NCBI RefSeq assembly: GCF_001645185.1
Contig: NZ_LXTQ01000001.1
Coordinates: 62,001-126,000 of the forward strand
Length of the DNA: 64,000 nucleotides
Source: Methylobacillus sp. MM3
Lineage (GTDB): Bacteria > Pseudomonadota > Gammaproteobacteria > Burkholderiales > Methylophilaceae
Direction: 5' to 3'
Position numbers and translations under genes: made by a program. The notes beneath the pieces were generated by a model. That model searched no databases, had not been told where the DNA came from, and saw only the letters and a program-made list of their open reading frames with translations. Positions 1 to 8,365 of the stretch are shown in pieces (within the stretch, counting starts at the first letter, position 1; each line of letters begins with the position of its first letter).

Positions 1-2
1 CG

Positions 3-881
3 CAGGGCGGGTTGGATGCAGGCCGTACCAGCCTGCTGCTGGAAACTGCAGGGCAATTGCGCGATGCCCTGTGGGATGTCGCGATGAACGTCAACGCCGT
101 CGATCTTGCCGCCGCGCGTGTAAAAAGCGCGCAGGCGCTGGAGCATGACGTGTTGCGCCGCCATCAGGCCGGTGAGCTCGCCAAAACCGATGTGATGCTG
201 GCGCAGAGTGAAACCCTGCAAGCGCAAACGGCGCATTTGCGCGCCCAGGCGGAACTCAAGCATGCGGAGCATCGCTACTGGATGCTGACCGGGCTCAAGC
301 ACACGCCAGTCTTCGTCGAAGAGCCGCTTGCCGGAGAAACGCGGCCCGACGACAGCCATCCATTGTTGGCTGTCTCGGCGCGTCAGATTGCGTTGGCTCA
401 GGAAGAACGCAATCTTACCCGCGTGGAAAAGCGCGAAAACCCCCAACTTCTGCTCAACGCCCGCCATGAGCGCGGCGCTTTCGACACCGAATACGACAGC
501 AGCATCGGCGTGGCGGTGCGCATTCCGCTGTCGGCTGAGGTGCGCTCTGCGCCCATGCTGGCAAAGGCCGAAATGGGGCTGGCGCAGGCGATGAGCAACC
601 ATGAACAGCGCCGACTGGCATTGCTCACCGCGATGCATGAAGCCGAACATAATCTGGAAGTCACCCGGTCGGAACTCGTCATTGTTGAAGAGCAGCATCG
701 CCTGGCGCAGGAAAGCCTGCGTCTGGCACGCAAGGCCTTCGAACTGGGCGAGACCGACCTGGTGCATCTGATGCGCGTCCAGGCGCAGGCTTATGAAGCC
801 GAGCGAGCGCTAGGCAATCGCCAGATACAGCTCAAATGGGATATCGCCCGTTTTAATCAGGCCGCAGGAGTCTTGCCTTGA
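3..881 (+). CDS. czcC: CzcC-like outer-membrane efflux protein (partial, 5' end outside window)
   Basis: Outer-membrane channel (TolC/OEP family) of a tripartite heavy-metal RND pump. The frame is open to the window edge, so only about 293 C-terminal residues of a protein normally near 410-430 are present. The visible part is the long helical-hairpin domain: Ala/Glu/Arg/Leu-rich heptads, for example the QALEHDVLRRHQAGELAKTD stretch and its repeat-like partner near residue 245 (LARKAFELGETDLVHLMRVQ), which is typical of the internal OEP duplication. The stop codon overlaps the start of the adaptor gene by four bases (TTGA), so the two are translationally coupled. The czcC name rests on gene order with czcB and czcA; the metal is not determined by this subunit. 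Confidence 0.85.
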   Translation, partial: QGGLDAGRTSLLLETAGQLRDALWDVAMNVNAVDLAAARVKSAQALEHDVLRRHQAGELAKTDVMLAQSETLQAQTAHLRAQAELKHAEHRYWMLTGLKHTPVFVEEPLAGETRPDDSHPLLAVSARQIALAQEERNLTRVEKRENPQLLLNARHERGAFDTEYDSSIGVAVRIPLSAEVRSAPMLAKAEMGLAQAMSNHEQRRLALLTAMHEAEHNLEVTRSELVIVEEQHRLAQESLRLARKAFELGETDLVHLMRVQAQAYEAERALGNRQIQLKWDIARFNQAAGVLP

Positions 882-1981
882 ACAACATTAAAAAACTTTT
901 ATCCGCTTTGCTGCTCGCGGGTGCAACCATGGCGCCGGCATTGGCCGCCGAGGTGATTCCGATGACGCCAGCCCAGCAGCGGGCGATGGGGGTCGCCGTG
1001 GCGCCGCTTGGCGTTTCCTCCGGCCTGGCCAGCCATCGCTTGCCGGGCGAAATCGTCGTGCCGGTCGGACAGGAACGCGTGGTCAGTACATCACAGCCGG
1101 GATTGATCGATGCGCTATATGTGGCGCCTGGGCAGTTCGTCAACAAAGGCCAGGCGCTGGCGCATATCAGCAGCCCTGAACTGATCGGATTGCAGCGGGA
1201 TTATTTGCAGGCGCTGACGCAAAGCCGCCTCGCCAGGAATACGGCAGATCGGGATGCCGAACTTTACAAGGACGGCATCATTGCCGAACGCCGGTATCTG
1301 GCGGCGAAAAGCAACCAGGAAGAACTCGCGGTTCAGCTTTTGCATCGCAGGCAGACACTGAAGCTGGCAGGCATGGGCGAGAGCGCCATCGCGCGGCTGG
1401 AAAGTCGCCAGGAATTCAGCAGCGGGCTGACGATCAGTGCGCCGATTGCCGGTGAAATTCTGGAATCCATGGTGACCGCCGGTCAGCGCGTTGACCCCGC
1501 CATGCCTTTGCTCAGGATCGGCCATCTCAATCCATTGTGGCTGGAAATTCATGCCCCCATCGAAACGCTTTCGTCGGTAACCAAGGGGATGTCGGTACGC
1601 ATTCCCAAATACGAGGCCGAAGGCAGGATCATCGCCGTTATCCGCAACATCAATAAGAATGACCAGACCATGCATATCCGTGCAGAAATCACGCGCAATT
1701 CCGAACGGCTGTCGCCCGGGCAATTCGTTGAGGCCGAACTGATCGGGCGAGAGGGCAAGGGGGCTCAATTTACCGTGCCGCGCAATGCGGTGGTACGCAA
1801 TGGCGCGGAGAGCTTTGTCTTTGTCCAGACCGCCAGGGGCTTTATCCCGCAGAAAGTTTCCGTGCTTTCCGAGCAGGCCGACAAACTTATCGTCGCAGGC
1901 GCTTTGCAAAGGTCGGAAAGCGTGGCCGTGAGCGGTACGGTCGCGATCAAGGCCGCCTGGGTCGGTTCTGGAGGCGAGTAA
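878..1981 (+). CDS. czcB: CzcB-like periplasmic adaptor (membrane fusion protein)
   Basis: Periplasmic adaptor linking the RND pump to the outer-membrane channel. The protein is 367 aa. A TTG start overlaps the czcC stop and is preceded by GCAGGAG seven bases upstream. A signal peptide (KKLLSALLLAGATMAPALAA) covers about residues 5-24. A barrel-sandwich (lipoyl-like) half-motif follows (GLIDALYVAPGQFVNKGQAL), then an alpha-hairpin, the second half-motif (SAPIAGEILESMVTAGQRVD) and beta-barrel/membrane-proximal domains. It lacks the long N-terminal His-rich extension of Cupriavidus CzcB. czcA begins 4 nt after its stop. The family assignment is firm; the substrate metal is inferred. Confidence 0.88.
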   Translation: MNNIKKLLSALLLAGATMAPALAAEVIPMTPAQQRAMGVAVAPLGVSSGLASHRLPGEIVVPVGQERVVSTSQPGLIDALYVAPGQFVNKGQALAHISSPELIGLQRDYLQALTQSRLARNTADRDAELYKDGIIAERRYLAAKSNQEELAVQLLHRRQTLKLAGMGESAIARLESRQEFSSGLTISAPIAGEILESMVTAGQRVDPAMPLLRIGHLNPLWLEIHAPIETLSSVTKGMSVRIPKYEAEGRIIAVIRNINKNDQTMHIRAEITRNSERLSPGQFVEAELIGREGKGAQFTVPRNAVVRNGAESFVFVQTARGFIPQKVSVLSEQADKLIVAGALQRSESVAVSGTVAIKAAWVGSGGE

Positions 1982-1985
1982 TTCC

Positions 1986-4900
1986 ATGCTTTCGAGATTG
2001 ATTCAATTCGCGCTGACGCAGCGCCTGCTGGTGCTCGTGCTGACGGCGTTGCTGATCGGCGCCGGAGGCTATGCCTTCAAGAAACTGCCCATCGACGCCT
2101 TTCCCGACGTTTCGTCCACGCAGGTCAAGATCATCGTCAAAGCGCCCGGCATGACACCGGAAGAAGTCGAGGCGCGCATCACGGCACCGATTGAAGTCGA
2201 AATGCTGGGGTTGCCGCACCAAACGATGTTGCGCTCGGTCGCCAAATACGGCCTGACCGATATCACCGTGGATTTCGAGGATGGCACCGACATCTACTGG
2301 GCACGCCAGCAGGTTGCGGAGCGATTGACCGGCATCTGGGAAAGCCTGCCGTCGGATGTGAGCGGCGGAATTGCGCCCATGACCACGCCGCTGGGCGAAA
2401 TGTTCATGTTTACGGTGGAAGGCGACAAGCTCTCGCTGGAGGAGCGCCGCAGCCTGCTTGACTGGGTGATACGTCCGCAGCTGCGCACGGTGCCAGGCGT
2501 GGCGGACGTCAATGCGCTGGGCGGGCTCGTGCGTACTTTTGAAGTGGTGCCGGACAACGCACGCATGTATGCGCGTGGCGTGACCCTGGACGCGTTGGAG
2601 CAGGCGCTTCGGCTGAATAATCACAACGACGGCGCAGGGCGGCTCGGGGACGGCGAGGAGTCGCTGCTGGTACGCGTCGAAGGGCGCTTTCAGACACTGG
2701 ATGATGTGCGCGGCAGTGTGATCAAGAGCGAGCAAGGCATGCCGGTGCGCGTCAACGATGTTGCGCAAGTCCGCTTTGGCGCATTGACGCGTTATGGAGC
2801 GGTGACTCGCGACGGCAAGGGCGAAACTGTTGAAGGCCTGGTGCTGGGTCTGCGCGGCGCGAATGCCCAGGAGGTAGTAAACGGCGTGCGCGCCCGCCTT
2901 GCGGAAATCCAGCCGTCCTTGCCCAAGGGTGTCACTGTCCAGGTGTTCTACGACCGCGGCAGTCTCGTTGAACGCGCTGTCGGCACCGTGAGCAAGGCGC
3001 TGATCGAGGCGATCGTGCTGGTGGTGATTCTGCTGGTACTCTTCCTCGGCAACCTGCGGGCCGCGCTTACCGTCGCGCTGGCGCTGCCGTTGGCGGCGCT
3101 GGTGACTTTCATCCTGATGGGGCGCTTCAACATGTCGGCCAACCTGATGAGCCTGGGCGGCTTGTCCATCGCCATCGGCATGCTGGTCGATGCGGCGGTG
3201 GTCGTGGTGGAGAACATCGTGTCGCATCTCGCACACGGTGAAAAATCCAGGCTGCCGCGTCTGCATCTTGTTTACCGCGCGGTAAAAGAGGTCAGTGTTC
3301 CGGTCACGTCCGGCATCCTCATCATCATTACCGTGTTTCTGCCGCTCCTTACTTTGCAGGGGCTGGAAGGCAAGTTGTTCGGCCCGGTGGCGCTGACTAT
3401 CGTGTTCGCGCTGTCCGCCTCGCTGCTGTTGTCGCTGACAGTCATCCCGGTGCTGGCTTCTTTCCTGCTTGGAAAGGTGAATCACGAAGAGCCCTGGCTG
3501 GTCCGCAAGGCGCTCAAACTTTATGCGCCGGCGCTTAATTGGTCGCTCAAGCGCACGGGGCTCGTCGTGGCGATGGCGGTGGCGGCCCTGGTGGCAACCG
3601 CGTTCGTTTATCTTCAAATCGGCAAGACATTCATGCCGGTAATGGACGAAGGCGACATCATCATGCAGCTAGAAAAGCTGCCTTCCATCAATCTCGAAAA
3701 GAGCGCGGAGCTCGATCTTGCCGCGCAGCGGGCCGTGCTGGCCGGCGTGCCGGAGGTGAAGGGCGTGGTGGCGCGCGCAGGCTCGGACGAACTCGGTCTT
3801 GACCCGATGGGGCTCAACCAGACCGACAGCTTTCTGGTGCTGAAGCCGCGCGAGGAATGGCGCTCCCCGGACAAGGGGCAAATCATCGACGAAATCCGCA
3901 AGGTGCTGGACGACATGCCCGGCATGGCTTACGCATTCACCCAGCCGATTGAAATGCGCGTGAACGAGATGATCCTTGGCGTGCGCGGCGATCTGGCAGT
4001 CAAGATTTTTGGCAGCGACCTGCACCAGCTCGACGCGATGGCGCAGCAGGTGGTGACTGTGCTGAAATCCATCCCGGGCGCCGAAGATGTCTATACGCCC
4101 CAGAACAGCGGCGTGCAATATCTGCGCGTCGATATCGACCGCCTGGCGGCAGGGCGCATGGGATTCGATATCACGCAGGTTGAGTCGGCACTGCGCACCC
4201 ATCTTGAAGGCAAGCAGGTCGGCGTTGTGCAGGAGGGCCAGCGACGCACGCCCGTGCTGCTGCGCGGTTCGGAAACGCTGCGCACATCGTCAGCCGATTT
4301 CGCCAGCATTATGCTGACGTTGCCCAATGGCACCAATGTTCCGCTTTCCGCTGTGGCAAAGCTCGAACGGGTCGAGGGGCCGGTCAAGGTGGATCGCGAA
4401 AAGGGCGCGCGCATGGTGGTTGTGGTGTCCAACGTGCGCGGCCGCGATCTCGTAAGCTTCGTCGATGAGGCGCGCAGCAAGGTACAGCAGGAGCTCAGGA
4501 TGCCGGAAGGCTACAGCATCCAGTGGGGCGGGCAATTCGAAAATCAGCAGCGCTCCGCGGCGCGCCTGGCAGTGGTGGTGCCGATTGCGCTCGGCTTGAT
4601 TTTCCTGCTGCTGTTTGCGACTTTCCGCTCGGTACGACAATCGGTGTTGATCCTTTCCAATATTCCGTTCGCCATGGTCGGCGGGGTATTCGCGCTGTGG
4701 CTATCGGGCGAATACCTCTCGGTGCCGGCGTCGGTCGGATTCATTGCGCTGCTCGGTATTGCGGTGCTCAACGGCGTGGTCATGGTGTCTTATTTCAATC
4801 AGTTGGCAGCACAGGGCATGGCGATGGCGGAGATCGTCGTCGAAGGCGCAAAGCGGCGTTTGCGCCCGGTGCTGATGACCGCCAGCATTGCGGCGTTCGG

Positions 4901-5048
4901 CCTGGTTCCGCTGCTGTTCGCTAGCGGGCCGGGGTCGGAGATTCAGCGTCCGCTCGCCATTGTGGTGATTGGCGGCCTAGTGTCGTCTACGCTGCTGACG
5001 CTGATTCTGCTGCCCATTTTGTATCGCCGGTTCGGCGCGGAAAGATAA
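1986..5048 (+). CDS. czcA: CzcA-family heavy-metal efflux RND transporter
   Basis: Inner-membrane proton/metal antiporter of the HME-RND family. It is 1020 aa, close to the usual length. Features in order: TM1 near residues 10-30, the HME-typical KLPIDAFPDVSSTQVKI segment, the porter domain, a TM2-TM6 block, the MDEGDIIMQLEKLPSI segment after TM7, the FTQPIEMRVNEMILGVRGD region of the second porter domain, and a C-terminal TM8-12 block. The TM4 signature around residues 395-410 reads AIGMLVDAAVVVVEN. This is the AxGxxxDxxxxxxEN form rather than DFGxxxDGxxxxxEN of classical Co/Zn/Cd pumps, so the czcA name is by family and not by proven metal. It is the third gene of the czcCBA operon. Confidence 0.9.
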   Translation: MLSRLIQFALTQRLLVLVLTALLIGAGGYAFKKLPIDAFPDVSSTQVKIIVKAPGMTPEEVEARITAPIEVEMLGLPHQTMLRSVAKYGLTDITVDFEDGTDIYWARQQVAERLTGIWESLPSDVSGGIAPMTTPLGEMFMFTVEGDKLSLEERRSLLDWVIRPQLRTVPGVADVNALGGLVRTFEVVPDNARMYARGVTLDALEQALRLNNHNDGAGRLGDGEESLLVRVEGRFQTLDDVRGSVIKSEQGMPVRVNDVAQVRFGALTRYGAVTRDGKGETVEGLVLGLRGANAQEVVNGVRARLAEIQPSLPKGVTVQVFYDRGSLVERAVGTVSKALIEAIVLVVILLVLFLGNLRAALTVALALPLAALVTFILMGRFNMSANLMSLGGLSIAIGMLVDAAVVVVENIVSHLAHGEKSRLPRLHLVYRAVKEVSVPVTSGILIIITVFLPLLTLQGLEGKLFGPVALTIVFALSASLLLSLTVIPVLASFLLGKVNHEEPWLVRKALKLYAPALNWSLKRTGLVVAMAVAALVATAFVYLQIGKTFMPVMDEGDIIMQLEKLPSINLEKSAELDLAAQRAVLAGVPEVKGVVARAGSDELGLDPMGLNQTDSFLVLKPREEWRSPDKGQIIDEIRKVLDDMPGMAYAFTQPIEMRVNEMILGVRGDLAVKIFGSDLHQLDAMAQQVVTVLKSIPGAEDVYTPQNSGVQYLRVDIDRLAAGRMGFDITQVESALRTHLEGKQVGVVQEGQRRTPVLLRGSETLRTSSADFASIMLTLPNGTNVPLSAVAKLERVEGPVKVDREKGARMVVVVSNVRGRDLVSFVDEARSKVQQELRMPEGYSIQWGGQFENQQRSAARLAVVVPIALGLIFLLLFATFRSVRQSVLILSNIPFAMVGGVFALWLSGEYLSVPASVGFIALLGIAVLNGVVMVSYFNQLAAQGMAMAEIVVEGAKRRLRPVLMTASIAAFGLVPLLFASGPGSEIQRPLAIVVIGGLVSSTLLTLILLPILYRRFGAER

Positions 5049-5049
5049 G

Positions 5050-5352
5050 GTGCGTATGGAATGCCTGTTGACGATCTTCGCGCCGCCGGCGCTGGAAGAA
5101 GCGTTGGTGGACTGGCTGCTCGAAGAAGAGCGCATCCACGGCTTCAGCACCGCGGAAATATTCGGGCATGGCGAGCGCGAATCAGGCATGACCTTGCTTG
5201 AGCAGGTTGCCGGCCGGCAGCGGCGCGTGCAATTCCTGGTGCAGACAGATGCAGCGATGGCCGCTGACATGATCCGGCACTTACGCGAGCATTATGCCGG
5301 CGCCGGACTGCATTATCTCCTGACGCCGGTGATCGAAGGCGGACGAATATGA
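5050..5352 (+). CDS. DUF3240 family protein
   Basis: Small cytoplasmic protein (98-100 aa) of the DUF3240 family, commonly found at the end of czc/cus-type RND operons. No membrane segment is visible. It has two acidic-rich helices and a ferredoxin-like or PII-like pattern (ECLLTIFAPPALEEALVDWL, then VQFLVQTDAAM). The start is GTG at 5050, directly after the czcA stop, or ATG at 5056; both are in frame. Its stop lies four bases from the convergent chrA stop. A role as a regulator or metal sensor of the pump is only inferred from its position. Confidence 0.8.
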   Translation: MRMECLLTIFAPPALEEALVDWLLEEERIHGFSTAEIFGHGERESGMTLLEQVAGRQRRVQFLVQTDAAMAADMIRHLREHYAGAGLHYLLTPVIEGGRI

Positions 5353-5356
5353 GCCG

Positions 5357-6688
5357 TTACAGAATCAATTGATAAGCAAGCCCGGCCATGCCGCAGGCGG
5401 CGATCACGGGAATTACGCCGGTCTTGAAACGGAACAGCGCGGTCAACGCGAGCAGGCCGATGACTGCCGACATCCATTCGAACTGGCCTTCCAGCCCTTG
5501 CGGCCACAGTACGTGATAGCCGAAGAATACTGCCAGGTTGAAGATGACGCCGACCACAGCCGCGGTGATCGCGGTGAGCGGCGCGGTGAACTTGAGATCG
5601 CCATGCGTGGTTTCCACCAGCGGGCCGCCGAGCAGGATGAACACGAAAGAGGGCAGGAACGTGAAAAAGGTCGCGACCGTTGCAGCCACGAAGCCCGCCA
5701 GCAGCAGCGAATCCGTTCCGAACAGCGCATGCGTCCAGCCGCCGACGAAGCCGACGAATGCCACCACCATGATTAGCGGTCCCGGCGTGGTTTCGCCCAG
5801 CGCCAGCCCATCTATCATCTGCGGCGCGGTGAGCCAGTGGTAGTGCTCGACGGCACCCTGATACACATAGGGCAGCACCGCGTAAGCACCGCCAAAGGTC
5901 AGCAGCGCTGCCTTGGTGAAGAACCAGCCCATCTGCGTCAGCGTGGATTGCCAGCCTGCTGTAACGAGCAACAGCCCCATGGCGATGAGCCATAGCGCCA
6001 GTCCGATAGCGAGTATCTTGAGCACGCGGATTCGGGAAAAACGTGCATGCGCAGGCGTCGGTGTATCGTCATCGATCAAGGCCGGGCCGTAATGTTTTTC
6101 GGTCTTGCCGTGCCCGCCGCTCGCGGAAAACTTTTCCGGCGCAAGCTTGCCGCCCATGACGCCGATGATGGCGGCCGCCAGAATGATCAACGGAAATGGC
6201 AGCTTGAGCACCGCGATAGCGAGAAAAGCCGCTACGGAAATCGACCCGAGCAGGCTATTCTTTAGGGTACGCGTCCCGATGCGCCAGGCTGCGAACACCA
6301 CCAGTGCAGTTACCGCCGGCTTGATGCCATAAAGTATGCCGGCAACTGCGGGAATGTGGCCGTAGACAAGATAAAGCCAGGTAAGGAGGGCAAGAATGAA
6401 AAGGCTGGGCAGCACGAATAGCGTGCCGGCAACGATGCCGCCCCAGGTACGATGCATCAGCCAGCCGATGTATATCGCGAGCTGCTGCGCCTCCGGTCCC
6501 GGCAGCAGCATGCAGTAGTTGAGCGCATGCAGGAAACGCCGCTCGGAAATCCAGCGCTTCTGCTCGACGAGTTCCTGATGCATGATTGCGATCTGCCCGG
6601 CCGGGCCGCCGAAGCTGATAAAGCCGAGTTTCAGCCAGTAGCGGAAGGCGGCGGCGAAAGTGACGGGCTGCGGGGCGGCCGTGTGCAT
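5357..6688 (-). CDS. chrA: Chromate transporter ChrA
   Basis: CHR-family inner-membrane transporter that exports chromate and confers chromate tolerance. Length is 443 aa from the ATG at 6688; an in-frame TTG at 6754 would add 22 poorly conserved residues. It is a long-chain, two-domain ChrA. The first CHR half carries the FISFGGPAGQIAIMHQELVE motif and PGPEAQQLA. The second half carries FGGAYAVLPYVYQGAVEHY and the GETTPGPLIMVVAFVGF motif. About 10 hydrophobic segments are visible. It converges on the czc operon with no room for a terminator, and no chrB regulator is adjacent. Placement beside czcCBA suggests a small metal-resistance cluster. Confidence 0.92.
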   Translation of the reverse strand: MHTAAPQPVTFAAAFRYWLKLGFISFGGPAGQIAIMHQELVEQKRWISERRFLHALNYCMLLPGPEAQQLAIYIGWLMHRTWGGIVAGTLFVLPSLFILALLTWLYLVYGHIPAVAGILYGIKPAVTALVVFAAWRIGTRTLKNSLLGSISVAAFLAIAVLKLPFPLIILAAAIIGVMGGKLAPEKFSASGGHGKTEKHYGPALIDDDTPTPAHARFSRIRVLKILAIGLALWLIAMGLLLVTAGWQSTLTQMGWFFTKAALLTFGGAYAVLPYVYQGAVEHYHWLTAPQMIDGLALGETTPGPLIMVVAFVGFVGGWTHALFGTDSLLLAGFVAATVATFFTFLPSFVFILLGGPLVETTHGDLKFTAPLTAITAAVVGVIFNLAVFFGYHVLWPQGLEGQFEWMSAVIGLLALTALFRFKTGVIPVIAACGMAGLAYQLIL

Positions 6689-6835
6689 ATTTGTCTTGAT
6701 CGGAGTCTGTAATGATTCGGAATCATACGCAGTTTTTGCGCTTTTTAATGCCAAAAACGGTTACGCATGCCGCGTCGCGATGCGTGAGCCGATATTGTCG
6801 ATAGGAAGCCGACAAAATGGCCGTTGTAATTGGCG

Positions 6836-7906
6836 CTAGCCAATAACTCCGTGCCGGGCTAGCGCCCAGGCCACGTGCTCGCGTATGAGCGGAGAGGGAT
6901 GGTCGGCGCGTTTCTGCAGGGCGGCTATCACCTCTGGTGTGGTCGGCGCATTGCCCAGCCCTACGGCGATGTTGCGCAGCCATTGCTCATGGCCGATGCG
7001 GTAAATCGCGCTGCCGGCCATTTTCGTGCGGAAATCCTCTTCTTCCCAGCCGAACAGTTCAACCAGCGTCACGTCGTCCAGCCCATGGCGGACCTGAAAA
7101 TCGGCTTCGCCCGTCAATTGTGCGAAGCGGTTCCACGGGCATACTAGCTGACAGTCGTCACAGCCGTAGACGCGGTTACCGATCAGCGGACGCAGCTCTT
7201 CGGGAATGCTCTCCTTGAGTTCGATGGTCAGGTAGGAAATGCAGCGCCGCGCATCGACGGAATAGGGCGCAACGATGGCCTTGGTCGGGCAAATGTCGAT
7301 ACAGGCCTGGCAGGTACCGCAATGGTTCTTGCCAGGCGTATCGACGGGCAACGGCAGATCGGTATAGATTTCGCCGAGGAAGAACCATGACCCCGCCTCG
7401 CGCGAAAGCAGCAACGTATGCTTGCCGCGCCAGCCCAGCCCGGCTTTTTCGGCGAGTTGGACCTCAAGCACGGGCGCGCTGTCGGTGAAAGCGCGATAAC
7501 CGAATTCGCCGATCTCACTGGCGATGTGATCGCATAACTGCTGGAGCCGTGTGCGCAATACCTTGTGATAGTCGCGTCCAAGGGCGTAGCGGGAGATGAA
7601 TGCCTGATCGGCATTCTCCATGACTTCCCAGCTATCCCGCGCTTCAGGTGGCCGATAGTCCATGCGCACCGAGATCACGCGCACCGTGCCCGGTACCAGT
7701 TCGCCTGGTCGCGTGCGTTTGCTGCCGTGTTTTGCCATATAATCCATGGCGCCATGAAACCCCTGTTCCAACCACTCCCGGTAGCGCGGCTCAGCCGTAC
7801 TCAAGTCGGTATCGGTAATGCCGATATGTTGGAAACCGAGTGCTTTGCCCCAAGCCTTGATGTCGGCGGCAAGCTGTTGCGGATCGTATGAAAGATGTCC
7901 CTGCAT
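6836..7906 (-). CDS. queG: Epoxyqueuosine reductase QueG
   Basis: Cobalamin- and iron-sulfur-dependent reductase catalysing the last step of queuosine tRNA modification. Two ferredoxin-type clusters are visible: CGTCQACIDICP, a CDDCQLVCPW motif and additional Cys residues (RRCISYLT). The N-terminal GFQHIGITDTDL segment and SRYALGRDYHKV are family signatures. A C-terminal HEAT-like region ends in IREHVAWALARHG. An in-frame ATG at 7918 gives four more residues; I prefer 7906 because AGGA lies just upstream. The 5' end overlaps the divergently transcribed tsaE coding region, so promoter and coding sequence share bases. Confidence 0.93.
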   Translation of the reverse strand: MQGHLSYDPQQLAADIKAWGKALGFQHIGITDTDLSTAEPRYREWLEQGFHGAMDYMAKHGSKRTRPGELVPGTVRVISVRMDYRPPEARDSWEVMENADQAFISRYALGRDYHKVLRTRLQQLCDHIASEIGEFGYRAFTDSAPVLEVQLAEKAGLGWRGKHTLLLSREAGSWFFLGEIYTDLPLPVDTPGKNHCGTCQACIDICPTKAIVAPYSVDARRCISYLTIELKESIPEELRPLIGNRVYGCDDCQLVCPWNRFAQLTGEADFQVRHGLDDVTLVELFGWEEEDFRTKMAGSAIYRIGHEQWLRNIAVGLGNAPTTPEVIAALQKRADHPSPLIREHVAWALARHGVIG

Positions 7907-8365
7907 AATCCTGATCATATAACACTAAACCTGTCCGACGAAGCCGCTACGATGGCGCTGGGCGCACGGCTGGCTGAGGCTCTGCATGGCGGGCTGGCAA
8001 TCTGGCTGCAGGGCAACCTGGGCGCCGGAAAAACCACGCTGGTGCGTGGTCTGCTGCGGGGGCTGGGGTACGAGGGCAAGGTGAAAAGCCCTACCTATAC
8101 ACTGGTTGAACCTTATGTAATTTCTGGATTATACTTGTATCACTTTGATTTATACAGATTTGTGGATCCGGAGGAATGGGAAGCCGCAGGCTTCCGCGAT
8201 TACTTCAATGCACAATCCGTATGCTTGATCGAATGGCCGGAAAAGGCTGGCGATTTACTGCCTCCCGCTGATATGGAAATTGCTCTGGAACCAAGCGGGG
8301 CGGGACGCACGGCGACACTGACAGCCAGAACGGAGCTGGGGGAAAAATGCTTGAACGCCCTATGA
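7895..8365 (+). CDS. tsaE: tRNA threonylcarbamoyladenosine biosynthesis ATPase TsaE
   Basis: P-loop ATPase that supports TsaBCD in t6A modification of ANN-decoding tRNAs. It is 156 aa, the usual size. Walker A is GNLGAGKTT near residues 41-49, followed by the family-typical VKSPTYTLVEPY and LYHFDLYR segments and an SVCLIEWPEKA motif. The AT-rich stretch coding VISGLYLYHFDLYR stands out against its GC-rich surroundings but keeps the frame. The 5' end overlaps queG on the opposite strand, and the 3' end overlaps amiC by 19 nt (or by ATGA if amiC starts at 8362), so tsaE and amiC are translationally coupled. The tsaE-amiC order is common in proteobacteria. Confidence 0.93.
   Translation: MSLHNPDHITLNLSDEAATMALGARLAEALHGGLAIWLQGNLGAGKTTLVRGLLRGLGYEGKVKSPTYTLVEPYVISGLYLYHFDLYRFVDPEEWEAAGFRDYFNAQSVCLIEWPEKAGDLLPPADMEIALEPSGAGRTATLTARTELGEKCLNAL

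Noticed and set aside
1947-3617. Long open frame on the minus strand inside czcA
   Set aside because: It is antisense to a full-length RND gene with strong GC3 bias and encodes His/Gln/Arg-rich low-complexity protein, the usual shadow of GC-rich genes.
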